Positions 1 through 7,720 of a stretch of DNA of 64,000 nt are shown here, in pieces (position 1 is the first letter of the stretch; each line of letters starts with the position of its first letter). Both the position numbers and the translations under genes were made by a program. The DNA comes from Polynucleobacter necessarius (lineage in GTDB: Bacteria; Pseudomonadota; Gammaproteobacteria; Burkholderiales; Burkholderiaceae). The DNA is taken from NCBI RefSeq assembly GCF_900096765.1, contig NZ_LT615228.1:1060669-1124668 (forward strand), written 5' to 3'. A model generated the notes under the pieces. That model searched no databases and had not been told where the DNA came from. It worked only from the letters and a program-made list of their open reading frames with translations.

Positions 1-1
1 G

Positions 2-937
2 CGCGCCCTTCGTCGTTTCTCCAATTGGGAGAAATTAGAAAAGCAAGCCAATCTGGTTATTCATCACGAGCCTTTACGAGATGAAGCCCTTTATGAAGCA
101 GTTAAAGATGCCGATGCTATTGCAATCGTGCGTGATCGCTCTCCATTTAATGAGGCAATGATTGCACGTCTACCAAGGCTTAAATTTCTGATGTTCACCG
201 GCGAACGGAATGGCACCTTGGATACTGCAGCTCTTGTAGCACGCAACATTCCAATTGCCTGCTCACCAGGAGGCCCCTCTAAAGAAACCACTGCGGAACT
301 CACCTGGGCTCTTATTCTAGGTGCATCAAAGCGCCTAATAGAGGAAAACAAGCTGATAGCATCAGGTGGCTGGCGCGATCATTTATCTGTTTTACCAATG
401 CTCTCTGGTGAGCGTCTTGGCATCATGGGTCTTGGCGCTATTGGTAGTCGGGTTGCGCGTGTAGGTGCTGCATTTGGCATGGAGGTAGTTGCTTGGAGTC
501 CACGCATGACACCAGAGCGGGCTGCTGCTGAAAATGCAAAAGCCGTCAGCTTAGATGAACTGCTATCAACTTCTAAGATTGTATCGATGCATCTCGTAGC
601 TGGGCCGGGCACTAAAGGCTTAATTAGCAAAGATCAATTGGCTTTAATGCGCCCAGATTCCATTTTGGTAAATACCTCACGTGCAGCGCTTATTCATATG
701 GGGGATCTACAAAATGCTTTGGCAGCCGGTCGACCAGGCCAAGCTGCTGTGGATGTATTTGATATCGAGCCGCTTCCTAAAAAAGATCCTTTGCGCAACA
801 CACCCAATCTTTTAGTAACTCCTCACTTAGGTTTTATTGCCGAACCCATATTTGAAACCTTCGCAAAAGGGATTACCGAGACACTAGAGGCTTGGCTCGA
901 CAATAAGCCGGCCCCTCACCCCTTTAAGCTTCAATAA
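2..937 (+). CDS. D-2-hydroxyacid dehydrogenase, 5' end cut by window edge
   Basis: NAD-dependent oxidoreductase of the D-isomer-specific 2-hydroxyacid dehydrogenase family, probably cytoplasmic. The frame is open from base 2, so the gene starts before the window; a GTG at 128 is internal, not the start. The visible part holds the GLGAIG dinucleotide-binding loop at about visible residue 143, the catalytic Arg in NTSRAAL, the Glu in DIEPLP and the His in TPHLGF. All three catalytic residues are therefore present. The substrate cannot be read from sequence. It is followed after 2 bp by a chromate-type transporter pair and then by a Bug binding protein, on the same strand, so it may act on an imported organic acid. 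Confidence 0.9.
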   Translation, partial: RALRRFSNWEKLEKQANLVIHHEPLRDEALYEAVKDADAIAIVRDRSPFNEAMIARLPRLKFLMFTGERNGTLDTAALVARNIPIACSPGGPSKETTAELTWALILGASKRLIEENKLIASGGWRDHLSVLPMLSGERLGIMGLGAIGSRVARVGAAFGMEVVAWSPRMTPERAAAENAKAVSLDELLSTSKIVSMHLVAGPGTKGLISKDQLALMRPDSILVNTSRAALIHMGDLQNALAAGRPGQAAVDVFDIEPLPKKDPLRNTPNLLVTPHLGFIAEPIFETFAKGITETLEAWLDNKPAPHPFKLQ

Positions 938-939
938 TT

Positions 940-1479
940 TTGAAAAAGCTCACGCCAAAAGAACTCTTTATTGGTTTTAGCAAGATAGGTATGTCTGGCT
1001 TTGGTGGCGTGCTGCCTTGGGCGCGCCGCACCATTGTTGAACAAGAAAAATGGCTGACCGCAGAAGAATTTAGTGCGATGCTCGGCATCTGCCAAATTGT
1101 TCCTGGACCCAACATCGTTAACCTAGGAGTCTGTGTCGGCAGTCGTTTCGCTGGTATACCGGGGGCCATTGCCGCAGTACTAGGTTTAATGCTTGGCCCT
1201 GTTGCACTTTTATTGTTGTTAGCAGTGCTCTATGAGCACTATAGCTATATGCCAATTGTTCAGGGTATGCTCAGAGGCGTTTCTGCGGTTGGCGTTGGCT
1301 TGATTGCTAGCACGGGTTTTAAGATGATGCGCACCGAACTGAAATATCCGCCAATGCTCGCTGTGATTGTTTTGGTGATCGTATTAGCAACCTGCTTTCA
1401 CTTAGGATTAGGCTGGGTTGTATTAATAGCTTCACCCCTGGCTATCGTTCTAGCCTGGAAAAAGGCGAAAAGATCATGA
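940..1479 (+). CDS. chrA: Chromate transporter family protein, N-terminal-type half
   Basis: Short-chain member (179 aa) of the CHR transporter family. The inner-membrane protein begins with the amphipathic ELFIGFSKIGMSGFGG segment typical of the family and carries the conserved VPGPNIVNLG motif. It starts at TTG 940, two bases after the upstream stop; the first ATG, at 991, would remove the conserved N-terminal helix. Its stop overlaps the start of the next gene (ATGA at 1476-1479). Short CHR proteins work as pairs, and this is the first of the pair. Known members export chromate, but in this context, between a hydroxyacid dehydrogenase and a Bug protein, the true substrate may be another oxyanion or organic anion. 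Confidence 0.8.
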   Translation: MKKLTPKELFIGFSKIGMSGFGGVLPWARRTIVEQEKWLTAEEFSAMLGICQIVPGPNIVNLGVCVGSRFAGIPGAIAAVLGLMLGPVALLLLLAVLYEHYSYMPIVQGMLRGVSAVGVGLIASTGFKMMRTELKYPPMLAVIVLVIVLATCFHLGLGWVVLIASPLAIVLAWKKAKRS

Positions 1480-1985
1480 GCGCCCTGATCAGCTTATTTA
1501 TCAAGTTTTCTGCTTTTTCTTTAGTTGCATTTGGCGGAATTAATGCACTCCTTCCTGTGCTTTATGACTTATCGGTGAATCAAGAGCATTGGATTAATGC
1601 TCAGACTTTCTCAGACTACTTTGCAATTGCCCAAGCCGCACCAGGACCTAACCTGATGACAGTCACCTTAATTGGCTGGAATGTTGGGGGCGTTCTGGGG
1701 GCTGCAATTGCCACGCTAGCTATCTCATGGCCTTCTTCCATCATGATTTATTTTTTGCAAAAATCGATTCTGAGCATGCAAGATAAGGATCGGCAACAAG
1801 CAATTCAGTTTGCTGCAGCTGCGCTAGCGGTGGGATTGGTTCTGTCCGCAGCTTGGCAAATTAATCAAAGCTTAGCCGCCTATCTATTGACGATTGGCAC
1901 TATAACTATTACCTTTTTCACACGTTGGCATCCTTTGTATCTCATTGCGCTTGGTGCGCTTCTAGGAATCCTGGGCTTTATTTAA
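1476..1985 (+). CDS. chrA: Chromate transporter family protein, second half of pair
   Basis: Second short-chain CHR protein, 169 aa, overlapping the first by the ATGA at 1476. It repeats the family signature: FGGINALLPV near the N-terminus and AAPGPNLMTVT at about residue 55, followed by hydrophobic membrane segments to the C-terminus. Two homologous half-size proteins encoded in tandem are expected to form the functional antiparallel transporter. Substrate identity is not shown by the sequence. Confidence 0.8.
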   Translation: MSALISLFIKFSAFSLVAFGGINALLPVLYDLSVNQEHWINAQTFSDYFAIAQAAPGPNLMTVTLIGWNVGGVLGAAIATLAISWPSSIMIYFLQKSILSMQDKDRQQAIQFAAAALAVGLVLSAAWQINQSLAAYLLTIGTITITFFTRWHPLYLIALGALLGILGFI

Positions 1986-2000
1986 GAAAGAATCAATAAC

Positions 2001-3002
2001 ATGGCAAAGATTGCATTGAATAAATTCATCTCCCTATCATTAGCCAGTTTTTCTTTGCTAGCCTCATCACTTGCCCTTGCGCAGGCTAACTTCCCGACCA
2101 AACCAATTAACTTCATCGTGCCTTATGGTGCTGGTGGTGGCGCAGATTCTCGCAGCCGTCAAATTGCTCAAAAAATGAGTGTGATCCTTAAGCAACCGAT
2201 CATTGTTGATAACAAGCCTGGTGCTGGCGGCAATATCGGCACAGAATTTATTTCTCGTGCAGCACCAGATGGCTACACCATTGGTATGGGTAACTTTGCC
2301 CCCATGGCCGTCAATAAAACTTTGTTTGGAAATTTACGTTACGACCCAGAGACAGATGTCACACCAATTGTCTTAATCGAAAAAGGGCCATTGGTACTAG
2401 TTGTCAATCCAAGCTCCCCTTACAAGACCGTACAAGACATTGTCACCGCAGCCAAAGCCAAACCTGGCGCTCTCACTTTTTCATCTGGCGGTATTGGCGG
2501 AAGCCACCAACTCTCAGCTGAGCTATTTAAACAAAGTGCTGGCATCAATATGATTCATGTGCCATACAAAAGCGGCTCCGCCGGTTTAACCGACCTCATG
2601 GCAGGCAACCTCATGGCAGGCAATGTCACAATGATGTTTGATCAAATGTACTCAGCCATGCCCAGCATTAAAGCAGACAAGTTGCGCCCAATTGCTATCA
2701 CCAGCAAAAAACGCTCGCCACTACTTCCAAATGTTCCCACCTTTGCAGAAGCCGGCTACCCAAAGGTTGAGGTACTGAATTGGCAAGGCCTGATTGCTCC
2801 CAAGGGAACGCCTAAAGCCATCATCGATAAGCTTAATGCTGCAGCCAATGAGGCTCTCAAAGACCCACAACTACGTGAACTCATGCTCTCGCAAGGCAAT
2901 GAAATTGGTGGCGGAAGTCCGGCTGATTTTGCAGCGCTGATTAAATCCGAATCGAGCAAATGGAGCTCAGTAGTCAAAACCGCTAATATCAAACCAGAGT
3001 AA
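2001..3002 (+). CDS. Bug-type (TctC family) periplasmic binding protein
   Basis: Tripartite tricarboxylate transporter receptor, 333 aa, with a cleavable signal peptide ending in LALAQA at about residue 28. The family motifs are present: PIKPI-like NFIVPYGAGGGADSRSR, NKPGAGGNIGTEF, and a C-terminal SKWSSVVKTANIKPE. Such proteins bind carboxylates in the periplasm. No TctA/TctB membrane genes are nearby, so it is either an orphan receptor sharing a distant permease or a partner of the adjacent genes. The lobe sequence contains LMAGN twice in a row, made by a perfect 15-bp tandem duplication at 2594-2623. The family normally has a single copy there. Confidence 0.9.
   Translation: MAKIALNKFISLSLASFSLLASSLALAQANFPTKPINFIVPYGAGGGADSRSRQIAQKMSVILKQPIIVDNKPGAGGNIGTEFISRAAPDGYTIGMGNFAPMAVNKTLFGNLRYDPETDVTPIVLIEKGPLVLVVNPSSPYKTVQDIVTAAKAKPGALTFSSGGIGGSHQLSAELFKQSAGINMIHVPYKSGSAGLTDLMAGNLMAGNVTMMFDQMYSAMPSIKADKLRPIAITSKKRSPLLPNVPTFAEAGYPKVEVLNWQGLIAPKGTPKAIIDKLNAAANEALKDPQLRELMLSQGNEIGGGSPADFAALIKSESSKWSSVVKTANIKPE
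2594..2623 (+). repeat. 15-bp perfect tandem duplication inside Bug gene
   Basis: CCTCATGGCAGGCAA occurs at 2594-2608 and again at 2609-2623. It adds five residues (LMAGN) in frame in a ligand-lobe segment that in relatives reads once. One of six short tandem duplications in this window. Confidence 0.95.
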
Positions 3003-3017
3003 ACCGTTTGATTATTT

Positions 3018-3046
3018 AAAAAAGGGAGCACATGGCTCCCTTTTTT
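3018..3046. terminator. Bidirectional rho-independent terminator
   Basis: GGGAGC (3024-3029) pairs with GCTCCC (3035-3040) across a 5-base loop, flanked by A-run and T-run. It lies between the stop of the Bug gene (+) and the stop of crcB (-), so it can terminate both. Confidence 0.9.
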
Positions 3047-3422
3047 ATTTTAAGGTTTGATACGTCAGAATACCTAAGAAAGTTAATACTAGAGAGCCCA
3101 CTAGGTGTAGCAGTGCAGTGCCCAGCGCCCAGGTAAATTCTCCGCGCTGCATAAAGGTCACAACCTCAGCAGAAAAACTAGAGAAAGTGGTTAAGCCCCC
3201 AAGAAAACCAGTCACTACCAGGAGTTTCCATTCAGGCGAAAGGTTGGGATTGTTACCAAAAAAGGCAATCGCAATGCCAATCAAGTAACCACCCACCATA
3301 TTGGAAATCAGTGTACCCAACGGAATGATTGAAGCAGAGCTAACAGTTAAAAAGTTAAAGGCTGCCCTGAGTAGCGCACCAAAACCCGCGCCACAGAAAA
3401 TTGCCAAAATAGATAGCCACAT
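3045..3422 (-). CDS. crcB: CrcB/Fluc fluoride channel
   Basis: Small inner-membrane fluoride channel that lets toxic F- leave the cell; it works as a dual-topology dimer. The protein is 125 aa, the usual family length, with four hydrophobic segments, the GTLISNMVGGYLIG motif and the signature GFLGGLTTFSSFS. The chosen ATG at 3422 is preceded by AAGGA at good distance; an upstream in-frame start at 3452 would lengthen it beyond the family norm. It lies 10 bp downstream of the dioxygenase gene, probably in one transcript. No fluoride riboswitch is evident. Confidence 0.93.
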   Translation of the reverse strand: MWLSILAIFCGAGFGALLRAAFNFLTVSSASIIPLGTLISNMVGGYLIGIAIAFFGNNPNLSPEWKLLVVTGFLGGLTTFSSFSAEVVTFMQRGEFTWALGTALLHLVGSLVLTFLGILTYQTLK

Positions 3423-3432
3423 GATCTGTTCC

Positions 3433-4212
3433 TTATTGGACGGTAAAGCCAAGCATGCTAATTGAGCTCATCTCGATGCCATCAACAAATACTGCAGCCC
3501 TCTCTCCCTCCTCTTGCAAGCCCAAGGTATACAAAGCAGGCCAATAATGCTCTGCAGTTGGAATTGAGAGGTGAGTGGCTTCACCATAACGCTCCCAATC
3601 AATTAAAAGATCATGGTGATTTGCAGCCATCTGGGAGATAAAAAATTCATTAAAGTCTTTGGCCCAAGGATAAGGCTGAGCGTCATCTTGCCAATGAATA
3701 GTACGCAAGTTATGAACAACATTGCCACTAGCGACAATCAAAATATTTTCGTCGCGCAAAGGGCGTAATTGCTTGGCTAAATCGTAATGCTGCCTAGCGG
3801 ACATAGACCCATCAAGACTTAACTGGACTACCGGCACATCTGCATTGGGATACATGTACTTCAATACTGACCAGGCACCATGATCGATACCCCACTCGTT
3901 TTCTTCGAGCACTACTGGAACGCTCAATAACTCCTGGATGCGATCAGCTAAAGCGGGGCTACCAGGAGCTGGGTATTGAATTTCAAAGAGAGTTTGAGGG
4001 AAGCCGCCAAAATCATGAATTGTTTTTGGCTGGCTCATTGCAGTAACCCAAGTGCCTCGGGTTACCCAATGCGCTGAAATGACTAAGATTGCGTCTGGGC
4101 GCTTTAGCGATTTACCGAGAGCAGTCCAAGCCGCCGTATAGCGGTTGGGCTCAATGGCATACATTGGACTACCATGGCCAGCAAATACTGCAGGTTGGCG
4201 ATGGCTAGTCAT
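3433..4212 (-). CDS. ygiD: Extradiol ring-cleavage dioxygenase, DODA/LigB type
   Basis: Class III extradiol dioxygenase of the DOPA-4,5-dioxygenase (YgiD) group, 259 aa, cytoplasmic, metal dependent. Metal-ligand motifs are visible: AGHGSPM at about residue 12, SAHW at about residue 46, DHGAW and a C-terminal TAEHYWPAL. Family members cleave catechol-like rings; the physiological substrate is unknown. It is the first large gene of a short minus-strand unit ending in crcB and follows a 34-codon membrane ORF after 9 bp. Confidence 0.88.
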   Translation of the reverse strand: MTSHRQPAVFAGHGSPMYAIEPNRYTAAWTALGKSLKRPDAILVISAHWVTRGTWVTAMSQPKTIHDFGGFPQTLFEIQYPAPGSPALADRIQELLSVPVVLEENEWGIDHGAWSVLKYMYPNADVPVVQLSLDGSMSARQHYDLAKQLRPLRDENILIVASGNVVHNLRTIHWQDDAQPYPWAKDFNEFFISQMAANHHDLLIDWERYGEATHLSIPTAEHYWPALYTLGLQEEGERAAVFVDGIEMSSISMLGFTVQ

Positions 4213-4221
4213 GAATACCGA

Positions 4222-4326
4222 TTAACCGAATACGTAACCAGTGTGGGCAGCTACCAATGCAAACAAAATCGCCAAACTAGTAGCGGCAGCCAACATGACG
4301 ATCAAAGTAATGATCTTTTTGTTCAC
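4222..4326 (-). CDS. Possible 34-residue single-pass membrane protein
   Basis: GTG-started frame reading MNKKIITLIVMLAAATSL and on to AAHTGYVFG: two lysines, one hydrophobic helix and a short polar tail. It is preceded by AAGG and overlaps (GTGA) the stop of an even shorter frame at 4323-4364 (13 codons) that has its own AGAGGA site, suggesting a coupled leader. It ends 9 bp before the dioxygenase start. Function unknown. The helix pattern and coupling argue for a real gene, but the length makes this uncertain. Confidence 0.45.
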   Translation of the reverse strand: MNKKIITLIVMLAAATSLAILFALVAAHTGYVFG

Positions 4327-4408
4327 TTCGCCTTTACTTTAGATTCGTTATGCCATTCGTTCATGCTCAATCCTCTATAAACACATTAATGATGGATGTA
4401 ATTATCCA

Positions 4409-4576
4409 CTATCGACCGCGGCCGGCCTTGCGCATCATGCCTTTTCCACCGCCAAAGCCAGCCTGAGGCCTGCCAGCTGGTCCAGATGGGCCTTTTGGGG
4501 GTATAGGACGTGCTGGTGGCTTAGCGATTACCGGTTTAGCTGGGATCTTGGATTCGGGTTTCTTTTCGTCTGTCAC
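4409..4576 (-). CDS. Small basic Pro/Gly-rich protein, 55 aa
   Basis: GTG-started frame preceded by AGGAG at 7-base spacing. The product begins MTDEKKPESKIPAKP, continues with many Pro, Lys and Ala residues and ends with a glycine-rich basic tail GGGKGMMRKAGRGR. It has no membrane segment or signal peptide. The composition suggests a disordered nucleic-acid- or ribosome-associated peptide, but no family is recognised. It is divergent from the M50 protease gene. Confidence 0.6.
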   Translation of the reverse strand: MTDEKKPESKIPAKPVIAKPPARPIPPKGPSGPAGRPQAGFGGGKGMMRKAGRGR

Positions 4577-4604
4577 TTTGAGCTCCTATGGATATCATAT
4601 TGCC

Positions 4605-5267
4605 ATGATTACTGACTATTCTATCCAAGCTGTCGCTATTAATGCGATTCCACTGATTTTTGCCATCACTATTCATGAGGCAGCCCATGGTTATGCAGCC
4701 CGAAGGTTTGGGGATAACACCGCCTATATGCTCGGTCGGGTAAGCCTCAACCCCGCCAAACACATAGACCCTGTTGGAACCATCTTGATCCCCTTAGTCT
4801 TGATTCTGACGGGCTCTCCTTTTTTGGTGGGGTACGCCAAGCCTGTACCAGTCAATTTTGGTCGTTTACGGAACCCCCGAATTGACTCTATTTGGGTTGC
4901 TCTGGCTGGCCCCGGCTCAAACTTTATCCAAGCGCTCATTTGGTTAATTTTTCTGATACTGCTTGTGGGCCTGGGGGTTGATGAAAAATTCCTCATTTCC
5001 ATGTCACAAGCTGGCATCTCTTGGAACCTCGGTTTGCTCGTTTTTAACTTATTTCCACTCCCCCCATTGGATGGCGGTCGAATTCTATCAAGCCTATTGC
5101 CGGCCCGTCAGTCAATTGCTCTAGGAAAACTAGAGCCTTGGGGCTTTTTTATTGTCCTGGGTCTAGTCTTCACTGGAATTATTGGCAGCCTATGGATGGC
5201 GCCCCTTATCAGCTTTTTTGAATGGCTCATCCTTTTATTGACCAGTCCCTTGCGGATGATCTTCTGA
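4605..5267 (+). CDS. M50 site-2 protease family membrane metalloprotease
   Basis: Polytopic intramembrane zinc protease, 220 aa. The active site HEAAH lies at residues 24-28; the third ligand region NLFPLPPLDGGRIL and the family block GRVSLNPAKHIDP are present. The ATG at 4605 is chosen because the family begins just before the first helix; an earlier in-frame ATG at 4548 would overlap the divergent small gene. These small S2P homologues (Rv-type/YwhC-like) lack PDZ domains, and their substrates are mostly unknown. Confidence 0.88.
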   Translation: MITDYSIQAVAINAIPLIFAITIHEAAHGYAARRFGDNTAYMLGRVSLNPAKHIDPVGTILIPLVLILTGSPFLVGYAKPVPVNFGRLRNPRIDSIWVALAGPGSNFIQALIWLIFLILLVGLGVDEKFLISMSQAGISWNLGLLVFNLFPLPPLDGGRILSSLLPARQSIALGKLEPWGFFIVLGLVFTGIIGSLWMAPLISFFEWLILLLTSPLRMIF

Positions 5268-5334
5268 AGTCAGCATAAATCTCCATTATCGGATATGCTG
5301 GCCATAAGCAGTCCCACCTTAGGAATGGAGAGTC

Positions 5335-5784
5335 ATGATGAAAATACAAAAAATTGTTTTTGGTGTAGTAATTTGTTTAGCATTTGGCACTTTTGCTTTT
5401 GCGCAATTTCAAAAGCCAGAGGACGCCATCAAGTATCGCCAAAGTGTTTTTACAGTGATGTCTAACTCGATGGGGAAAATTGGCGCCGTAGTAAAAGGTG
5501 AAGCACCCTACAACAAAGACGATGTTGCCAAGAATGCAGCCGTCATTGCAACCCTATCATCCTTACCTTGGCAAGCATTTGGTCCTGGTACTGAGGGTGG
5601 CAAAGCGCAATCAGACGTATGGTCTGATAACGCCAAATTCAAAGCCGCTTCTGAAAAGATGCAGCTAGCTGTTGCCGATTTAAATAAAGCAGCCCAATCT
5701 GGTGATCTAGACAGCGTTAAAAAAACTTTTGGTGCAGCAGGCGGAAGTTGCAAAAACTGTCATGATGATTTCAAGAAAAAATAA
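5335..5784 (+). CDS. Cytochrome c' / c556 family protein
   Basis: Periplasmic four-helix-bundle c-type cytochrome, 149 aa. A signal peptide (cleavage near FAFAQF) is followed by helical sequence and a C-terminal haem site C139-x-x-C142-H143 (CKNCH), the placement typical of cytochrome c'. A GGAG site precedes ATG 5335. The haem must be attached by the ccm system encoded at 35-42 kb. A convergent cytochrome b gene ends 6 bp away; the two may form an electron-transfer pair. Confidence 0.9.
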   Translation: MMKIQKIVFGVVICLAFGTFAFAQFQKPEDAIKYRQSVFTVMSNSMGKIGAVVKGEAPYNKDDVAKNAAVIATLSSLPWQAFGPGTEGGKAQSDVWSDNAKFKAASEKMQLAVADLNKAAQSGDLDSVKKTFGAAGGSCKNCHDDFKKK

Positions 5785-5790
5785 TCAGCG

Positions 5791-6471
5791 CTACTTTGCG
5801 ATGAAATAACCTACCGCCATCGCGATTACGCTCAAGATTAATAAAGCCAAACCGCGTTGCAAAGCACCATCCTGAGATGGTTGACCCAAGTCTGATGACA
5901 AATCATTAACTTGCTGGCTTGGGTCAATTTCTTTATCGCCACTAATCATTGGCTTAATCAGATTCTCACCTTTGAACTTGTTGTAATACCAAATCGCGCT
6001 GATATGAATCGCAATCAATGCATAGATGAGAACTTGATTACTCTCGTGGATTTCAGACAAGAGAGCAATGGTGGATTCTGAAACGTATTTAGCAAGTGGG
6101 CCTTGGAACGCTACCTCATCATCTACAAATAATCCCGTACAAGCTTGCACACTTAAAACCAGTAGCAAGGCAAACACAGAGATTGCCCCTAAAGGGTTAT
6201 GACCCAAATAGTGTGGCGTACTTTTGCGTAGGTACACAATGACTATTGCTGGCTTTGGAAAAAATGAAGCAAAGCGCGCATGGGTGGAGCCAATAAACCC
6301 CCAAACAATCCTGAAAATCAATAAGGTCAAGATACAGTAACCAAAATAGGCATGCCATTGAATAGCATTACCGCCGAGATTGGCGCTAATGAGGCTACCA
6401 ATAATACAAAGCACTAAAAGCCAATGAAAGAGGCGGATCGGCAAATCCCAAACACGAATGATTTTTTTCAT
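5791..6471 (-). CDS. Cytochrome b561 family membrane protein
   Basis: Four-helix dihaem cytochrome b of the bacterial b561 / Ni-Fe hydrogenase b-type group, 226 aa. Haem-ligand histidines are visible in RLFHWLLVL, WHAYFGY and the later AIHISAIWY helix. A long polar loop and a last helix follow. Such proteins pass electrons from quinol to periplasmic cytochromes. The convergent neighbour is a cytochrome c', a frequent partner. Confidence 0.87.
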   Translation of the reverse strand: MKKIIRVWDLPIRLFHWLLVLCIIGSLISANLGGNAIQWHAYFGYCILTLLIFRIVWGFIGSTHARFASFFPKPAIVIVYLRKSTPHYLGHNPLGAISVFALLLVLSVQACTGLFVDDEVAFQGPLAKYVSESTIALLSEIHESNQVLIYALIAIHISAIWYYNKFKGENLIKPMISGDKEIDPSQQVNDLSSDLGQPSQDGALQRGLALLILSVIAMAVGYFIAK

Positions 6472-6514
6472 GTCTACAAGAATAAAACAATTTCTCCCTT
6501 ACACTCCATAGAGC

Positions 6515-7720
6515 ATGAATCCTGGCAAAGCTTTTAGAACCCTACTACTTTATCGCCTTGGCGCCACACTAAGCTACCAAATCATGATGGTGGCTGTGGG
6601 TTGGCATCTTTATGAAATCACCCACAGCGTGGTTTCGCTAGGATTAATTGGTCTAGCTGAACTAGTTCCTTACTTTGTCTTAGCGCTCTACTCTGGACAT
6701 GCGGTCGATCACTACTCACGCAAAAAGATTTCTGCAATAGCAGCCCTCATCCATATTTTGGTGGCCCTATTCCTCACTGCAATCGCCCTAGATTGGCTAA
6801 CTCCACCAGTGCCATTAATCTACGCGGCTGTTGGATTGATTGGTGTTGGCAGAGCTTTGCTGCGTCCGTCGTATCAAGCTTTATTTGGACAGGTTATTCC
6901 ACGCGATCAGCTTACCAAATACATGGCTTATGCAAACGCTTCTTTTCAAATCTGCGTTGTAACAGGCCCAGGATTAGGCGGCCTCATGATTGGCTTTACT
7001 AGTCTACCTTGGACATATGGGCTAGCAGCATTTTGCGCCTTGATGAGTCTATACGGCGTCACTTTAATCAATGCAAAACAAGAAGCATCCACTCATCTAC
7101 CCACGCATTTTTTAAAGAGTTTTATGGTGGGATTTGATTACGTCAGAAAACATGAGTTAATTCTGAGCACCATGGCTTTGGATATGTTTGCTGTTCTATT
7201 TGGCGGTGCCGTATCCATTCTTCCGGCTTTTGTGAGCGAGGTTTTACATTCAGGCCCAGAAGTTCTAGGAATTTTGCGGGCAGCGCCTGCAGCAGGCTCA
7301 GTCATCACCGGTATCTTTTTAGCTACCCGACCAATCCTCAATGACTCGGGCAAATATCTATTACTAGCAGTGGCAGGTTTTGGAATTTCCATTATCGGCT
7401 TTGGACTCTCTACGCATCTATGGGTATGTGCATTCTTCTTGTTTGCCTCTGGCTGCTGCGACTCTGTCTCCGTCGTGGTTCGCAGCAGTATTGTGCAATT
7501 GACAACTCCAGATCATATGCGCGGGCGCATTAGCGCTATTAATGGAATCTTTATTGGGTCTTCGAACGAATTAGGCGCACTCGAATCTGGTATCGCTGCT
7601 AGCCTAATGGGTTTAGTGCCCTCCATTATTTTTGGCGGCATAGCTACGATCGGTGTGGTGCTCATTACCTACAAACTTGCGCCACACCTTTACAAATTTC
7701 ACATCAAAGACATTACTTAA
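6515..7720 (+). CDS. MFS transporter, EntS/MFS_3-like
   Basis: Major facilitator superfamily protein, 401 aa, with about twelve membrane segments and the loop-2 motif SGHAVDHYSRKK. The HMRGRISAING motif in the second half is typical of the EntS-like exporter group. Substrate is not predictable. The 3' end overlaps the 3' end of the convergent dehydrogenase gene by 8 bp. Confidence 0.85.
   Translation: MNPGKAFRTLLLYRLGATLSYQIMMVAVGWHLYEITHSVVSLGLIGLAELVPYFVLALYSGHAVDHYSRKKISAIAALIHILVALFLTAIALDWLTPPVPLIYAAVGLIGVGRALLRPSYQALFGQVIPRDQLTKYMAYANASFQICVVTGPGLGGLMIGFTSLPWTYGLAAFCALMSLYGVTLINAKQEASTHLPTHFLKSFMVGFDYVRKHELILSTMALDMFAVLFGGAVSILPAFVSEVLHSGPEVLGILRAAPAAGSVITGIFLATRPILNDSGKYLLLAVAGFGISIIGFGLSTHLWVCAFFLFASGCCDSVSVVVRSSIVQLTTPDHMRGRISAINGIFIGSSNELGALESGIAASLMGLVPSIIFGGIATIGVVLITYKLAPHLYKFHIKDIT

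Noticed and set aside
4174..4380. Plus-strand frame of 68 codons
   Set aside because: Shadow opposite the small minus-strand genes and the dioxygenase start; no ribosome site and no recognisable features.
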